In this document: in pieces, positions 11,179-21,599 of the stretch
Layout: every line of letters begins with the position of its first letter
How positions within the stretch are numbered: position 1 is the first letter of the stretch
Translations under genes and position numbers: made by a program
Assembly: GCA_963932465.1 (NCBI GenBank)
Contig: OZ010788.1
Span: forward strand, 667,080,484-667,144,483
Length of the DNA stretch: 64,000 bases
Source: Maratus speciosus
Lineage: Eukaryota > Arthropoda > Arachnida > Araneae > Salticidae
Direction of reading: 5' to 3'
The notes under the pieces: generated by a model
The model's input: the letters and a program-made list of their open reading frames with translations, nothing else
What the model was told of the DNA's origin: nothing
Databases searched by the model: none

Positions 11179-11381
11179 CCCCTTGAGGGGCGGTGGGATA
11201 TATTATATACCACCTAAATTTAATCAAGATTCGCACACGAAACTTTTAATTAAAATTTATTTTTGTAATTTTGGTAGTAAAAAGTTGTAAAATTACTTTT
11301 CCTTATTTCGAAATAAAATTTTTCAAAGATTCTGGTGTGAATTCAACATTACAGGAACACAATCACTTGCCCCTCAAGGGG
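11179..11381. mobile_element. 203-bp TTAA MITE, CCCCTTGAGGGG family
   Basis: TTAA is at 11175-11178 and 11382-11385. The termini are CCCCTTGAGGGG and CCCCTCAAGGGG. The interior GATTCTGGTGTGAATTCAAC matches 27170-27367 and 28713-28902. It sits between the two units of the local duplication. Confidence 0.8.
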
Positions 11382-11402
11382 TTAATAAATGAAATAAGTT
11401 AA

Positions 11403-11501
11403 CCCTTTCAGGGGCAAGGCACTTCTATTAGTAAAATACTGAAATGAATGAAAGACACTGGAATTTACAAACAAATTTATTTGAAAATAAGTAAAAGCTT
11501 T
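11403..11501 (+). mobile_element. Truncated TTAA MITE, CCCTTTCAGGGGC family
   Basis: The left half only, starting CCCTTTCAGGGGCAAGGCAC after TTAA (11399-11402). It is cut off where duplication unit 2 starts. Confidence 0.6.
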
Positions 11502-11502
11502 T

Positions 11503-12310
11503 TATTAGGTTAATTACAAAAAAGAAAAGGAGGAGGGGTGTTGAAACAGAAGAAAGGAAACGCATAGGCAAGAAATGCATAAATATAGCTCCCTTATTTA
11601 TATAAGATAATTCAGTTAAATTCCTCCTGTTCAGTAAATTTTCCTATTTTAAACCAAATTCGATAAATATTCAAATTTTATTTTCATGTTTTGTATGCGT
11701 AAACATTTTAAAATATTTTGAATATCCGTTTCGTTTAAGTGGGTTTCTTTGAATTTCATCGAATAATCTAGATGGAAAATCCTTGTGAAAAATTTCGAGC
11801 ACTTTCTTATGCAAAGTAAATGCGAATCTGCGAAGAGAAATGCGAAAATTTTTGTATCAGTCACGGGGTGCTATTGTGATCATCGTCTCAAAAATGCAAA
11901 AGAAAAAGGAAATATTTTAAGGTGTGATATGTTGTTCTCCTCCCAAAAAAAAAACTCCAAGCGCATATAGAAATTTTTTGAAATGTATGATGATTTATGA
12001 ATATTTTGTGCTATTCAATTCTCCTATAGAATTTTGTGAAATGTGTAGTAGAATGGAATTATCTGTCAAGGGAATGTGCAAGATAGATAAGATAATATTT
12101 TCACAAAATCCGTCTTATTTAGTTAGGAAAAAGGAAATGTATAAATAACTACACACATCCATTTGAGATGCGCATTATTTGAAATGTTATTCCATTTTTT
12201 TCGTTCGAAGATTATTCTAACTATACTATTCATCGATTGTAAAATACATATCTGTCAGACTTCGGCATTTTTTCCCCCAAGTTTTATAAACATATTTTCA
12301 ATTTAAAATC
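11503..12310 (+). repeat. Local duplication, unit 2
   Basis: Second copy of 10387-11165, with small substitutions and A-tract length changes. The unit is noncoding as far as I can see. Confidence 0.8.
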
Positions 12311-12367
12311 TCATTTAATAAATGAAATTAGTTAAGTACCACATACACACAAGATGTATTTCATTAA

Positions 12368-12851
12368 CCCTTAAATGCCTGATTTTTCGGCTTTCATTTT
12401 TTAAATAAATCATGAGAAAAATACTTAAAAAATCCTATTTTGTTTTAAGTATAGTTTACGGCTAAAAAACAGTTTGTTACTAATCGGCAATACTGGTGTT
12501 TAATTGAAAAAAAAATTTTGCTTGATAAAGTTCTATAACATTAAACACACAAGAATTTTGGGAACTATAATAAGAAATAAATTTTATTCGCTCACAGTAG
12601 ACTAAAATAGGGTATTTCGCAAGATTCCAAACAAAACAAAAAGAACAAGTAGCAACAATTGAAAAAATAAATCTATCTTTATTCTTAAACAGCACAAGTG
12701 TTGCCATCTGCATGTTAAAAATCGAATTAATAATATTTTCAGAATGTATTTTATTGGCAACATTAGGCATTATAGCTTCAATATTATTCTAATAGTATTT
12801 TTGATCCTAAATTGGGTATGTTGCCGAAAAGCAACAACCGGCATTTAAGGG
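12368..12851. mobile_element. 484-bp TTAA element with CCCTTAAATGCC termini
   Basis: TTAA is at 12364-12367 and 12852-12855. The 12-base termini CCCTTAAATGCC and their complement are perfect. Both continue into a TTTTCGGC word. It is a piggyBac-type non-autonomous element larger than the others. The minus-strand 96-codon frame inside (12480-12770) resembles no protein I know. Confidence 0.75.
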
Positions 12852-12855
12852 TTAA

Positions 12856-13234
12856 ATAAATTTTCTAGTACAAAGTATATTTAATTTGAAAAAGCTGTAT
12901 AATGTGCATAAATTCAAACGTGAACGCCTTTGAATATTTGAAAAAAGCTATGAAATGGCTCGAACGGCAGAAGAACTCTGATCCTATTCAACGAACGTAT
13001 TTAAGAAAAATTCGAGATGTGGCAGCATTGAAAAGAATGTCTTCTTTGAAGCAAGTAACAATCGAAAGCTTTTTTGCTTAAATTATAATCTCTGGAGTTC
13101 AGAAAATGATAAAAAGAAAATTTTAAATGATAAAAAAGTAAAACCAGTGTTTAAACACACCAGCACTAACTGGTGCTGCCAGATCTAAGCCTAGATAAAG
13201 TGTGAAGGTTTTAATATAATCAGGAACATCCCTT
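12856..13234. other. Gene-free stretch
   Basis: No repeat partner or coding signal was recognised. Confidence 0.4.
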
Positions 13235-13303
13235 AAATTGTCTGTCCATTTATCCGAACTAGGGTCGGCCCCGACTTGTTCGGATAAACAGCGCTCTACC
13301 GTA
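13235..13303 (-). repeat. pogo/Tigger-like terminus
   Basis: On the minus strand the sequence runs GGTAGAGCGCTGTTTATCCG, then on to GGGGCCGACCCTAGTTCGGATAA. TTATCCGAA words facing each other fit Tigger-like ends. Only this end is seen. Confidence 0.35.
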
Positions 13304-13344
13304 TTTCATAATCTATGCGGTACGCTTGATTTTTCGATCTTATT

Positions 13345-13805
13345 TATTACCCGACTGAAAAGAAGCGTTATGTGTTTCACGCGTATCTGTGTATGTGGAT
13401 TTCTTTATACCCTCGCCACATCTCAACGGCAGGATGGATTTTAATGAATGAGGTCTCTATCAATTCGTCTTAACGGCCCAATGGTTATAGGATAGGTTTT
13501 GTTTTTATAAATTCAAAATGGCAGCCGTAAAATACGAAATGGCGGTAGAGACGAAAAAAAAATTACGCACTCTATTGAGTGGCATATCAATGGATAGGTC
13601 ATTCAAAATGAAGACGAGGTTTCATTGACTATTTTACAGTCAGAAGCTCCGTTAAAATATTATACAACCTGGAAGTTGTGTATGTATTGTAGATCTCTAG
13701 CTTTACTGCAACTCTAACCATCATAGACATCTATAGACCTCGTCAAAACAGTGTTTATAGATAGGAACTAACAATTAAACACAACTTAAAAGTCATCAAA
13801 ACAAG
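13345..13805 (+). repeat. Dispersed repeat, partner of 48610-49030 (inverted)
   Basis: From TTACCCGACTG through TACCCTCG, GGATGGATTTTAATGAATGA and GATAGGAACTAACA it matches the complement of 48610-49030. The match continues across two insertions (13808-14019 and about 14071-14428) to about 14530. The 68-codon plus frame at its start is not family-conserved. Confidence 0.75.
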
Positions 13806-13807
13806 TA

Positions 13808-14019
13808 CCGTATATACTCGCGTATAAGTCGACCCCCAAATTCGGGAGGAATAACAGACTGAATACCAGTATTTTAAAAAAGTTATCTTCGTCTTATGTA
13901 AATGCAGAATTTGCTGATATTAAATAAGCTGAAGACGGCTACAAGGAAAAACTGGTATACAACATATTTTTTTTTTTTTTCACGAATTTTGGGGTCGACT
14001 TATACGCGAGTATATACGG
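13808..14019. mobile_element. 212-bp TA-flanked MITE, CCGTATATACTCG family
   Basis: TA is duplicated at 13806-13807 and 14020-14021. The termini CCGTATATACTCGCGTATAA (continuing GTCGACCCC) and their complement are close to perfect for about 30 bases. The inverted partner repeat at 48.6 kb has the uninterrupted sequence CAAGTAAATAAA at this point, so the empty site is visible. The interior has ATACCAGTATTTT, a GATATTAAATAAG centre and ACTGGTAT. Confidence 0.85.
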
Positions 14020-14070
14020 TAAATAAAAAAAAAACAGCTAAGTAATATAAACAAGTAATATAAAAAATAT

Positions 14071-14428
14071 ATTAAGTCAATTCCTACTTAGGTCAATAAG
14101 AGAATTTTTTTTTCTCCCATTTCTCTTTCCTTTTGAGTGGCGCTTAAAATGCTTGATCAAGAAGAGGGCTCTCTCGGTCTTAAAATTCCTTGATCAAGAA
14201 GAGGGCTCTCTCGATTATTGAAAATTAATTAATTTAATTTAATTAATGAATTAATATTTGAAAAAAAAAACTGGATTAACATCAAGTGTCACCCACTACA
14301 AGTTTAAAAAAATTATTTGAGCTTGATTGGATGAATAATAAGTATTTTATTAACGATTGAAAATTTGAACAAGATTTTTATAGCGAGAGTAGGACAGTAC
14401 TAACAGTACGAATTGGAAAAAAAAAAAA
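14071..14428. other. Insertion of unknown type with a 37-bp direct repeat
   Basis: This segment is absent from the partner repeat at 48.55-48.60 kb. It contains CTTGATCAAGAAGAGGGCTC (continuing TCTCG) twice, at 14152-14176 and 14189-14213. No terminal inverted repeats were found. Limits are approximate because of A runs. Confidence 0.5.
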
Positions 14429-14526
14429 AATAGTTTCACATTGATGAGAAATAATTAATGAGTTCGCTTTTTACGCAGCCGGGTTTTTTTTATTTTTAAA
14501 ATTTAATTAATTAATTAATTATTTAT

Positions 14527-15128
14527 TTTCGTACTAATGAAGAAGAAAAATAATGTGGTAGTGGAAATACAACCTTCTGAAAAATGTGAAGTGGCAAGGA
14601 GGAGACATTCTGATTTAGACGAACGATAAGCATGTTACAATGACTCTAAGAAGAACCTTGCACCATCAGATAAAATAAAAAAGCTCGGGCGTTTCTGCGT
14701 CAACGCCAAAACTAATCAAAAGTGGCGAAAAAAAAAAAAGAAGGATGCATCCCTAACTTCGTTTTCTGTCACTGCCGGAAGTGATGAGTGCAGAATAAAA
14801 GAAGGAATACTTCCAGGATTGTTTCCTGAGCATAAGGACGACGACAAGTTTTCATTTGCTTGTTTGTTTGTTCTTGTTTATCTTCTTGCTTCTTCTGGTT
14901 GTTTATTTTATATTCCATGAGAGAATTTAAAAGTGGGTGGAAACCAAAAACTTTCGCTCCTCTTATTTGAATATTTCTTTTATATAGAATAAAGAAACCT
15001 TTTAAAAACGTAGACAACGATAGCGTGAGATATTTTTAAAGGAAATTCTTTGGAGTGGCTTTAATTATTTCCTTTAAAATGGGAAGTATCGAAGTTTGAT
15101 TTTGAAGTGTGGGTTAAAGGTTGATTGG
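14527..15128 (+). repeat. Direct duplication, copy 1
   Basis: About 600 bp nearly identical to 16092-16690, from TGTACTAATGAAG to GGTTGATTGGCT. The offset is about 1.56 kb. It contains a damaged open frame (14537-14920). Confidence 0.85.
14537..14920 (+). pseudogene. Damaged 128-codon open frame, function unknown
   Basis: From ATG at 14537 the frame stays open to TGA at 14918-14920 except for one TAA at codon 31. The translation is lysine-rich (KKKNNVVVEIQPSEK at the start, WRKKKKKDASLTSF in the middle) and ends in a hydrophobic run near residues 105-127 (FACLFVLVYLL). In the other copy (16098-16484) the A run is longer by exactly three bases, so the frame is kept, and the same TAA is present. 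No family is recognised. An 82-codon frame on the other strand (14769-15017) is kept in both copies too, so neither is secure. Confidence 0.25.
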
Positions 15129-15264
15129 CTAAGACTGCTAGACACACTGTTTCCGACTTCCCCTCGCTAATGCTAAGTCTATGGGCGTTTGATGCATTCT
15201 TATATCTCCCCAGAATATTAATATTTTATACTCCATATTTCTGTGTACTCTTCTTAAAGCATAT

Positions 15265-15420
15265 CTCTTTTTTTCTTAGTTCTCAAAATATTTCTAAAAT
15301 CTATGCTTTGTTTAATACTTTATGTGTTAAAACTGACGAACAAGGAGTAAGATTTTAACACTTCATATAAAATTAAGGATAGATTTCAGAAATATTTTGA
15401 GAATTAAGAAAAAAGAGACA
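15265..15420. repeat. Palindrome inside the foldback loop
   Basis: TTCTCAAAATATTTCTAAAA near 15279 pairs with the complement near 15390-15415, and GTGTTAAAA pairs with TTTTAACAC nearer the centre. The arms are about 65 bases. Confidence 0.6.
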
Positions 15421-15428
15421 TCCTATAA

Positions 15429-15633
15429 CCCCTTAATTCTCGCTCCCGTGATATTCACATGCTGTGTTATTCAGAATTTTCGATTCCCACCAGTTTTATA
15501 AAACAGTGTAATTGGCGTTATTGTGGTATCATTTTACCTGTCACTAAATAAGGTGAATATTTCTTTTTCAAAGAACTGGTGGCGATAAGCAATTTGAATA
15601 TTTAAACCGCAATTTAATTCGAACGTTAAGGGG
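15429..15633 (+). mobile_element. 205-bp TTAA MITE in the foldback loop
   Basis: It ends AACGTTAAGGGG before TTAA (15634-15637) and starts CCCCTTAATTCTCGC after TATAA, a mutated TTAA. The interior has CACCAGTTTTAT, a CACTAAATAAGGTG centre and AACTGGTGG. It is the same family as 7680-7864. Confidence 0.65.
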
Positions 15634-15766
15634 TTAAGAAGAGTACACAGAAAAGTTAAAAATATTGATTTCCTAAGGAGATATTTTAAATAGATGAATG
15701 CGTCAATCGCCCATAGACTTAACATTACCCAGGAGAATTCGGAAACTGGGTGACCAGCAGCCTTAA

Positions 15767-15993
15767 CCCATTCAAGACCGGCATTTTTTACACGAATTTT
15801 ATTCGTTTGGCACCCTTTTTTGTTAAATATTTGACTTAACTATAAAAATCAAGAAAATGTCGTAATTAAATAAAATTCATTTTACTTTACTTTTTTACTG
15901 GTATCAAACTCAATCGTTTTAAGCAATTTTTGAGGGTGCATATATGCACCCATGGTCCCGAATTAGACTTAATATTTTAATTTTTTAAAGGGT
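15767..15993 (+). mobile_element. TTAA MITE, CCCATTCAAGACCGGC type
   Basis: It starts right after the TTAA shared with the foldback (15763-15766). The right side GGGTGCATATATGCACCC is a perfect palindrome. The right terminus AAAGGGTTCA is eroded. Confidence 0.45.
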
Positions 15994-16091
15994 TCAGTTT
16001 TTTTAGATTATTCCGAATGTGTTGGAAAGTATTTCATAATCTATGCTGTACGCATAATTTTTCAATCTTGTTTATTTATTTATTTATTTTT

Positions 16092-16690
16092 GTACTAATG
16101 AAGAAAAAAAATAATGTGGTAGTGGAAATACAACCTTCTGAAAAATGTGAAGTGGCAAGGAGGAGACATTCTGATTTACACGAACGATAAGCATGTTACA
16201 ATGACTCTAAGAAGAACCTTGCACCATCAGATAAAATAAAAAAGCTCGGGCGTTTCTGCGTCAACGCCAAAACTAATCAAAAGTGGCGAAAAAAAAAAAA
16301 AAAGAAGGATGCATCCCTAACTTCGTTTTCTGTCACTGCCGGAAGTGATGAGTGCAGAATAAAAGAAGGAATACTTCCGGGATTGTTTCCTGAGCATAAG
16401 GACGACGACAAGTTTTCATTTGCTTGTTTGTTTGTTCTTGTTTATCTTCTTGCTTCTTCTGGTTGTTTATTTTATTTTCCATGAGAGAATTTAAAAGTGG
16501 GTGGAAACCGAAAACTTTCGCTCCTCTTATTTGAATATTTCTTTTATATAGAATAAAGAAATATTTTAACAACGTAGGCAACGACAGCGTGAGATATTTT
16601 TTTAAAGGAAATTCTTTGGAGTGGCTTTAATTATTTCTTTTAAAATAGGAAGTATCGAAGTTTGATTTTGAAGTGTGGGTTAAAGGTTGA
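16092..16690 (+). repeat. Direct duplication, copy 2
   Basis: Second copy of 14527-15128. It diverges after GGTTGATTGGCT, where copy 1 has the foldback element. Confidence 0.85.
16098..16484 (+). pseudogene. Second copy of the damaged open frame
   Basis: 129 codons, with one extra lysine codon relative to 14537-14920 and the same TAA at codon 31. Because the two copies are nearly identical, frame preservation is weak evidence for coding. Confidence 0.25.
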
Positions 16691-16727
16691 TTGGCTGTTA
16701 AGAAATATTGACACACATCTATCTCTA

Positions 16728-17276
16728 CAAAGTGTATCTGAAACGCTTCAACGAACTTAGGAGGATGATAGTACTCATCAAGACGAACAAAAAATGCAAT
16801 GGAACATGGGGTCGCAAAATACGTTTAAAGGGTGAAAATCGCAAAACTAATAAACATATCGAAATCACGCATGCTGCTTTTCTGCAGAACTGGCTAGTAG
16901 CACGAAGCTGGTTTTCCTTCCACTTTGTGCCTATCCGGTCAAAAAGAGGTAACAAAAACTTGGAAGAAAGCCAAACAAATCTGTGAGCAGGTATCTACGT
17001 ATACAAATTTGAGCGTGTCCGCCAGTCGTTCCTCCGTAGATGTACTATGTGTAACAATGTCCGAGGTCGACACTTTGAACCATTATTGTACCTATTCTGT
17101 GCAATACATAATTTTCAGGAGTGTTTCTTTCTTGTCTCAGTTTGTCCATCTCCAGACGCATTTTCTCGATTTTCATCCTACGTCATTTGCGACCCCATGC
17201 CGCATTGCATTTTTTGTTCGTCTTCATCAGTACTATCATCCCTCTAAGTTTGTTGAAGCACTTCAGATGCACCCTG
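16728..17276. mobile_element. 549-bp mariner-type non-autonomous element
   Basis: The arms at 16728-16870 and 17130-17276 are inverted partners sharing GATGATAGTACT, AAGACGAACAAAAAATGCAA and CATGGGGTCGCAAA. The right end ACCCTG is followed by TA, and TA precedes the left CAAAGTG. The CAGGGTG-type ends and the CATGGGGTCGCAAA word also occur in the fragments at 47.5 and 52.2 kb. Open frames across it are antisense readings of the arms. Confidence 0.65.
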
Positions 17277-17470
17277 TATATCTATCCATATTTTGGAGGT
17301 ACTGGTTACTATGCTATATGTAATTTCAATTGACCTTTCAGAGTCTTACATCAATAACTATCGTAACTGCGCATGTTGCTGACTGACTGCTCTTTGTTTT
17401 TTCCACCCTATTTGAGACCAATAGTAAGCTTTGTATTTTGTTAGGTTATAGCAGTAGAAAAAACGGGACC

Positions 17471-17605
17471 ATGGCTAAAGTCTTAATACCAGGACAACTA
17501 AGGGATGAAGTGGAGAGGGCGGATGTCCTTGAGAAGCCAATTGAATTTACATACAGTCAAGTGATGCTATCTTCGAAATCCGGTTCAGGCTTTGCATTTT
17601 GGTAG
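17471..17605 (+). CDS. Candidate small ORF or first exon, unknown
   Basis: ATG at 17471 lies in a favourable context (GACCATGG) and opens a 44-codon frame. It starts MAKVLIPGQLRDEVERADVL and stops at TAG 17603-17605. The composition is mixed, acidic and basic, unlike the K/N/F/I-rich random frames of the window, and local GC is higher. A GT at 17560 after CAA could be a splice donor. I recognise no family, and no downstream exon was found. It could be chance. Confidence 0.25.
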   Translation: MAKVLIPGQLRDEVERADVLEKPIEFTYSQVMLSSKSGSGFAFW

Positions 17606-18019
17606 TGGGTCGGATTTCACTTTAAACGAAGTGCACTGACAATTTAATCCAAGTATGACGGTAGCGCTACAAATTAACCAATCAAAATATCACATCAAAC
17701 TAAAACCTGAGTTACCAACACTACCAATTATTTCGCCAAATAGCAAAAAGTATCTCCTGAGTTTCACTATGCATTTAAGGGTTGATGAAAATCAATTGCA
17801 AGCAAACTATCTTTTTTTTTTTTTTTTACTCAAAAAAAAAAAAAAAAACCTCACACATTTTAAATGAACAAAATTAAAAATACATTTAATTTAATATTTA
17901 AGTAATATTTACGCAGTTTTACTCGGTATAAAATTTTAACTACACGAAGTTCTTAAACCTCTTACAATTTAAATTTATTGGGATTTAAACGCGAATTTGG
18001 GCAAAATAAGGTAAAAATC
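17606..18019. other. Gene-free stretch
   Basis: Facing T and A runs near 17812-17850. Nothing else recognised. Confidence 0.4.
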
Positions 18020-18425
18020 CAATTATCAATTAATTAAAATTACTACCTATTCATATTACACCGACTAAAACAGCCAAAAGCCATTAAAATATATTTCTAT
18101 ACCAACACGCTATCGACAGCATAAAGTTTGCCACATGGGAACTCGGTTAATAAATGCAGACGTCGGATATTTATTTAAGTAAACAATGGAAATAGAATTG
18201 GCGGAATGCATCGGAGGAGTCTTGACAAAGGCTTAGCGCGTTTTAAATTCAAGATTGATCGATATATTGATACAAAGTTCAGACGATGCTATAATTTTAC
18301 ACAAAGATGAATAACATAGTTGGAAATGCCGATACATATACGTGTAGTCGATAATACTTTCATCAGTGCCATTGCTGGTATATTCAGCAAATCGTTTCTT
18401 TTGCATTTTTCGTTGTAAGTTAAAC
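18020..18425 (+). repeat. 18-37 kb repeat family, unit 1
   Basis: Landmarks in order: GCCATTAAAAT, CCAACACGCTATCGACAGC, TTAATAAATGCAGACGTCGG, AAGTAAACAATGGAAAT (18177), TCTTGACAAAGGCTTAGCGC, GATCGATATATTGATAC (18256), AAGTTCAGACGATG. No frame is shared with the other units. Confidence 0.75.
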
Positions 18426-18487
18426 AATAGGATAAATTGGGGATTGGGAATTTCTATTTAAAATTTCACTTATTTTATTTCATAATA

Positions 18488-19315
18488 CAGTCTTCCCCTC
18501 CTTTAATCGGGTCACGGATAATCGAGTATCCCGCTTATTCGAATAGAATCATCCGGAACCAAATTTATTCCTATTGTTCCTATGTTATTTTTCCCCTCTT
18601 AAACCAAAGAGCCAAATACCTTTACGAACTGTCGCCGCTTAATCGAATAACAAATGTATGACCGATGTTTGAAAATAGGCGCGGAAAGCATGTTTCAACT
18701 GGAATTTCCTTCCACCTTTTGTCATTTTCGGTTTCTTTAAATTGAAAACAAATTTTCAGTTCTTCCTGCAATGATTTCGGCCGGCTGGCGTATAATGGAC
18801 AGGATATATGATTTCCCCACTTTGAGTTCTTGTTTAATTCTATGGAACTCCCCACAAATGGCAATGCGCCGTCACTTCGAGACTCGAGATGGTAGTTGTG
18901 ATATTTTGCACTCATTCGAAAAATAACTCGATATTTACTCCTTTAAAATTCCACTTAAACAAACCACTTTAAACGATTTTTTAAGGCAGTATAAATAACG
19001 TAGATTAAAAGTAGCAAAGTTTTAACCAAATTCAAACGAACTGCACTAAGTGTGATGTAAACTATATAAATGTATGTACTGACATTAAATTAATACGTAT
19101 TAAATTTATATTAGCATTCGTATTTATTTTAGTTTATGTTATTCTATTAACGATTTATCATGCTGTTAATTAAATATACCGCAGATGGTTATTTTGCCTT
19201 TTTATTAAGCATTAAATATTACAGTTATGATTACCCGTTTAATCAAATAACCCGCTTAATCGAATATTATTTCTGGATTCGTCAATATTCGTTTAAACTT
19301 AAACGGGTACGACTG
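18488..19315. mobile_element. 828-bp pogo/Tigger-like element
   Basis: TA is duplicated at 18486-18487 and 19316-19317. The left end CAGTCTTCCCCTCCTTTAAT, followed by CGGG and ATAATCGAGTATCCCGCTTA, faces a right end whose complement starts CAGTCGTACCCGTTTAAG and holds 'CCCGCTTAATCGAATA'. A 97-codon frame on the minus strand (18622-18915) has mixed composition but no CENP-B or DDE motif. Confidence 0.6.
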
Positions 19316-19317
19316 TA

Positions 19318-19386
19318 AATGTAAAAGTAGTTTTTTTACAAAACACTCTTTTAAAAACAATCAATATCCATCAGAAAAACCACTCT

Positions 19387-19418
<32 letters not shown>

Positions 19419-20354
19419 CACTGCAATTCATGTTTTCCCCAAAACTTTCCGTTACAATGCCTTAATTTTGGCGTGGGTACCGAACTCGATTATGGAAAAT
19501 TCACTACTTTTTTTACTATGGATGGAAAGCGCAAGCCAATGAATTTATCAAAAAATATATAATTTCTGCTTTGCTTCTTTTTAATGATAGGGCAGCAGGA
19601 AAGAAAAAAAAATGAAACAATATTTAAATTATCTCTTTGGATTTCTGCAAAAAGGTTAAAGTTATCTTTCAGGGGGTTAACCAGTTGGTTATGAACGACA
19701 CATTTGTAATATCACATATGGTAACTAAAGACAATTATTATTTCATTTTCGCTACCAGTAATTTCAAGCAATAATCGTCACAGTAAACGGGTAAACAGTT
19801 GACACGTTGAAAGGATACCCAACTGCAATGGAATTTTCACATTAATTTCCATTAGAAATTTATGATGAAACTAATTGTATGAAATTAGTGGTAGCCAATA
19901 TAATCTGAAACAGAGAAAGAAAAACAGTTACATGGGGCAATCCTGTACCAAACAGCGTAAAGAGAAATGCTATTCTTAGGATTACTGCGGAAACTCGGAA
20001 ATTTCTTAAGTATGTTTTCTTGTTTTAGTACTAAATGTCACTAACAGATGACTCTCTCAAACTGCTAAAGTGCTCGAATTAATATATAAAGATGTTTCAA
20101 AATTCATTAATCTTTTACCCTTCATTCTGTTCTGTAGGAACGGGAAAAAAAGATTTGCCCTTTGAAAATGTAAGATTATTCAGAGCATTCTTACAATTTG
20201 AGACAGTTCAGCTCCATCTATTGGTGAAATATTATACTGAAACTAAGAAGAATACTAACAAAATTACTGAATGTACATAACAGTCTCTGGCTGTTACCAT
20301 TAATTTGCTATTTTATTTTAAATGTCGCCGGTTCAATTTAGGACACCCTCTATA
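19318..20354. other. Gene-free stretch
   Basis: A T tract lies at about 19388-19418. Around 19750-19905 GCTACCAGTAATTTC faces GAAATTAGTGGTAGC, a likely old MITE with the usual core but no readable ends. Confidence 0.4.
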
Positions 20355-20522
20355 CAGGGCCTGATTACTAACGGGACAAACTTCCATCAGTAAATTTTAA
20401 TAGAAATTTTTGCTTTATTGTTGAAGGTAATTTTTCCGCGAATACAGTGTTCTAATAAGACGAAACTTTTTATTAAAATTTACTGGTGTGAGTTTGCTAC
20501 ACTGTTAATCAGGCAGTGCCTG
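20355..20522. mobile_element. 168-bp hAT-like MITE
   Basis: The termini CAGGGCCTGATTACTAACGG and the complement CAGGCACTGCCTGATTAACA are inverted partners. The inner pair is CATCAGTAAATTTTAATAG and TTATTAAAATTTACTGGTG. A clean target duplication is not visible. Confidence 0.55.
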
Positions 20523-20589
20523 CATATGGGAAAAGATTGTTAAAAAAATGCTCGAATAAAATAACTAGGGGATCCAACCCAGGCTAGAG

Positions 20590-20965
20590 ACAAATTCATT
20601 AAAATATATTTCAATACCAACATGCATAAAATTCGCCTCGCTATGACTCGGTTATTAAATGCAGATATCGGCGATATTATCTACGTAAACAATGGCAATA
20701 GAAATGCCGAAATGCACTGGAAGTCCTTGACAAAGGCTTAGCGCTTTTGAAATTGATCGAAATTTATTACAAAGTTCATATGATGATATAATTTTCCACA
20801 GAGATGAATAATATAGTAGAAATGCTAATATATATGTTATGGATAGTAATGTAATCACTGCCATGCTTATAATATTAAAAAAAAAATAATTCTTTAGCAT
20901 TTTTCGTTGTTGATAAATGATTTGGGACTTAAAATTTCTATTTAAAATTTAATCGTTTTATTTCA
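20590..20965 (+). repeat. 18-37 kb repeat family, unit 2
   Basis: It matches unit 1 through ACGTAAACAATGGCAAT, TCCTTGACAAAGGCTTAGCG and a degraded ATTGATCGAAATTTATTAC. The similarity continues downstream (GCATTTTTCGTTGT, AAAATTTCTATTTAAAATTT), so the duplicated unit is longer than the core. Confidence 0.7.
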
Positions 20966-20982
20966 CTAACATTTATATTACA

Positions 20983-21132
20983 CTGGCGACTATTTTTATA
21001 TTCTGTTCGCATCACTTCAGAAAAAGGAAAAATGAAGTATGATTCTCTTGCACAAATTGACAAATTGTATGTGAAATATTTTTTTTTTCTTTTTTTGAAG
21101 AAAGTGGTGCGAGATATAAAAAATAGTCGCCA
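20983..21132. mobile_element. 150-bp MITE, CTGGCGACTATTTTTATA family
   Basis: CTGGCGACTATTTTTATATT with TTCGCATCACTTC faces GAAAGTGGTGCGAGATATAA with AAATAGTCGCCAG. Related pieces occur near 8085, 26400, 41885 and 60033. Confidence 0.65.
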
Positions 21133-21599
21133 GAAAGAATAGAAAAATTTTAAATGAAATAAACGAAAAAGCATTTTTTTTTTCAATTTTAAAGAATGTT
21201 CCGCAATTAAATAACACCAAAATTTCTATTTAATATAACTAGTAAGGAAAATCGATAATTTTAGGCATATACACGCAAGAAATGATTAAAATTTATTCCC
21301 TTTTTAAATAAAATATTTGCTTAACTGGAAACAAAGACTTTTTTCTGATATTTTACCTTTTAAATACTTCTTTAATATATGATAAATATTTCAAAATCAA
21401 AATTTTAATGAGTTTGCTACATTCATTTAATTGGGTTTTCTTAATGACTATATTATATGTTTATGACTATTATGACTATTATAATGACTATTGTATAACT
21501 AATAATCTTGTGACTAAATTTTCATGTTCATATATCAGAGCACTTGAAGTTTTGGAAATTATTAAATTATGCTGAGAACTTTAAAGGGTTTCCAGAAAA

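Larger units (their letters stand above)
15133..15762. mobile_element. Foldback element, GGCTG-GGTCAC family
   Basis: The arms at 15133-15255 and 15637-15762 are inverted partners (AGTCTATGGGCG, GTGTACTCTTCTTAA). The right end CAGCAGCC lies before TTAA (15763-15766). The left end GACTGCTAGACAC follows CTAA, probably a mutated TTAA. The arms match 38362-38590. The loop holds a smaller palindrome (about 15265-15420) and a MITE (15429-15633). Confidence 0.7.

Noticed and set aside
12480..12770. 96-codon open frame on the minus strand
   Set aside because: It lies wholly inside a TTAA-flanked non-autonomous element and shows no domain or composition typical of a transposase.
16925..17323. 132-codon open frame on the plus strand
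   Set aside because: It reads through the right arm of a mariner-type non-autonomous element, and overlapping frames occur in all phases there.
18622..18915. 97-codon open frame on the minus strand as a transposase
   Set aside because: It sits in a pogo/Tigger-like element but has neither a CENP-B-type DNA-binding motif nor DDE residues.
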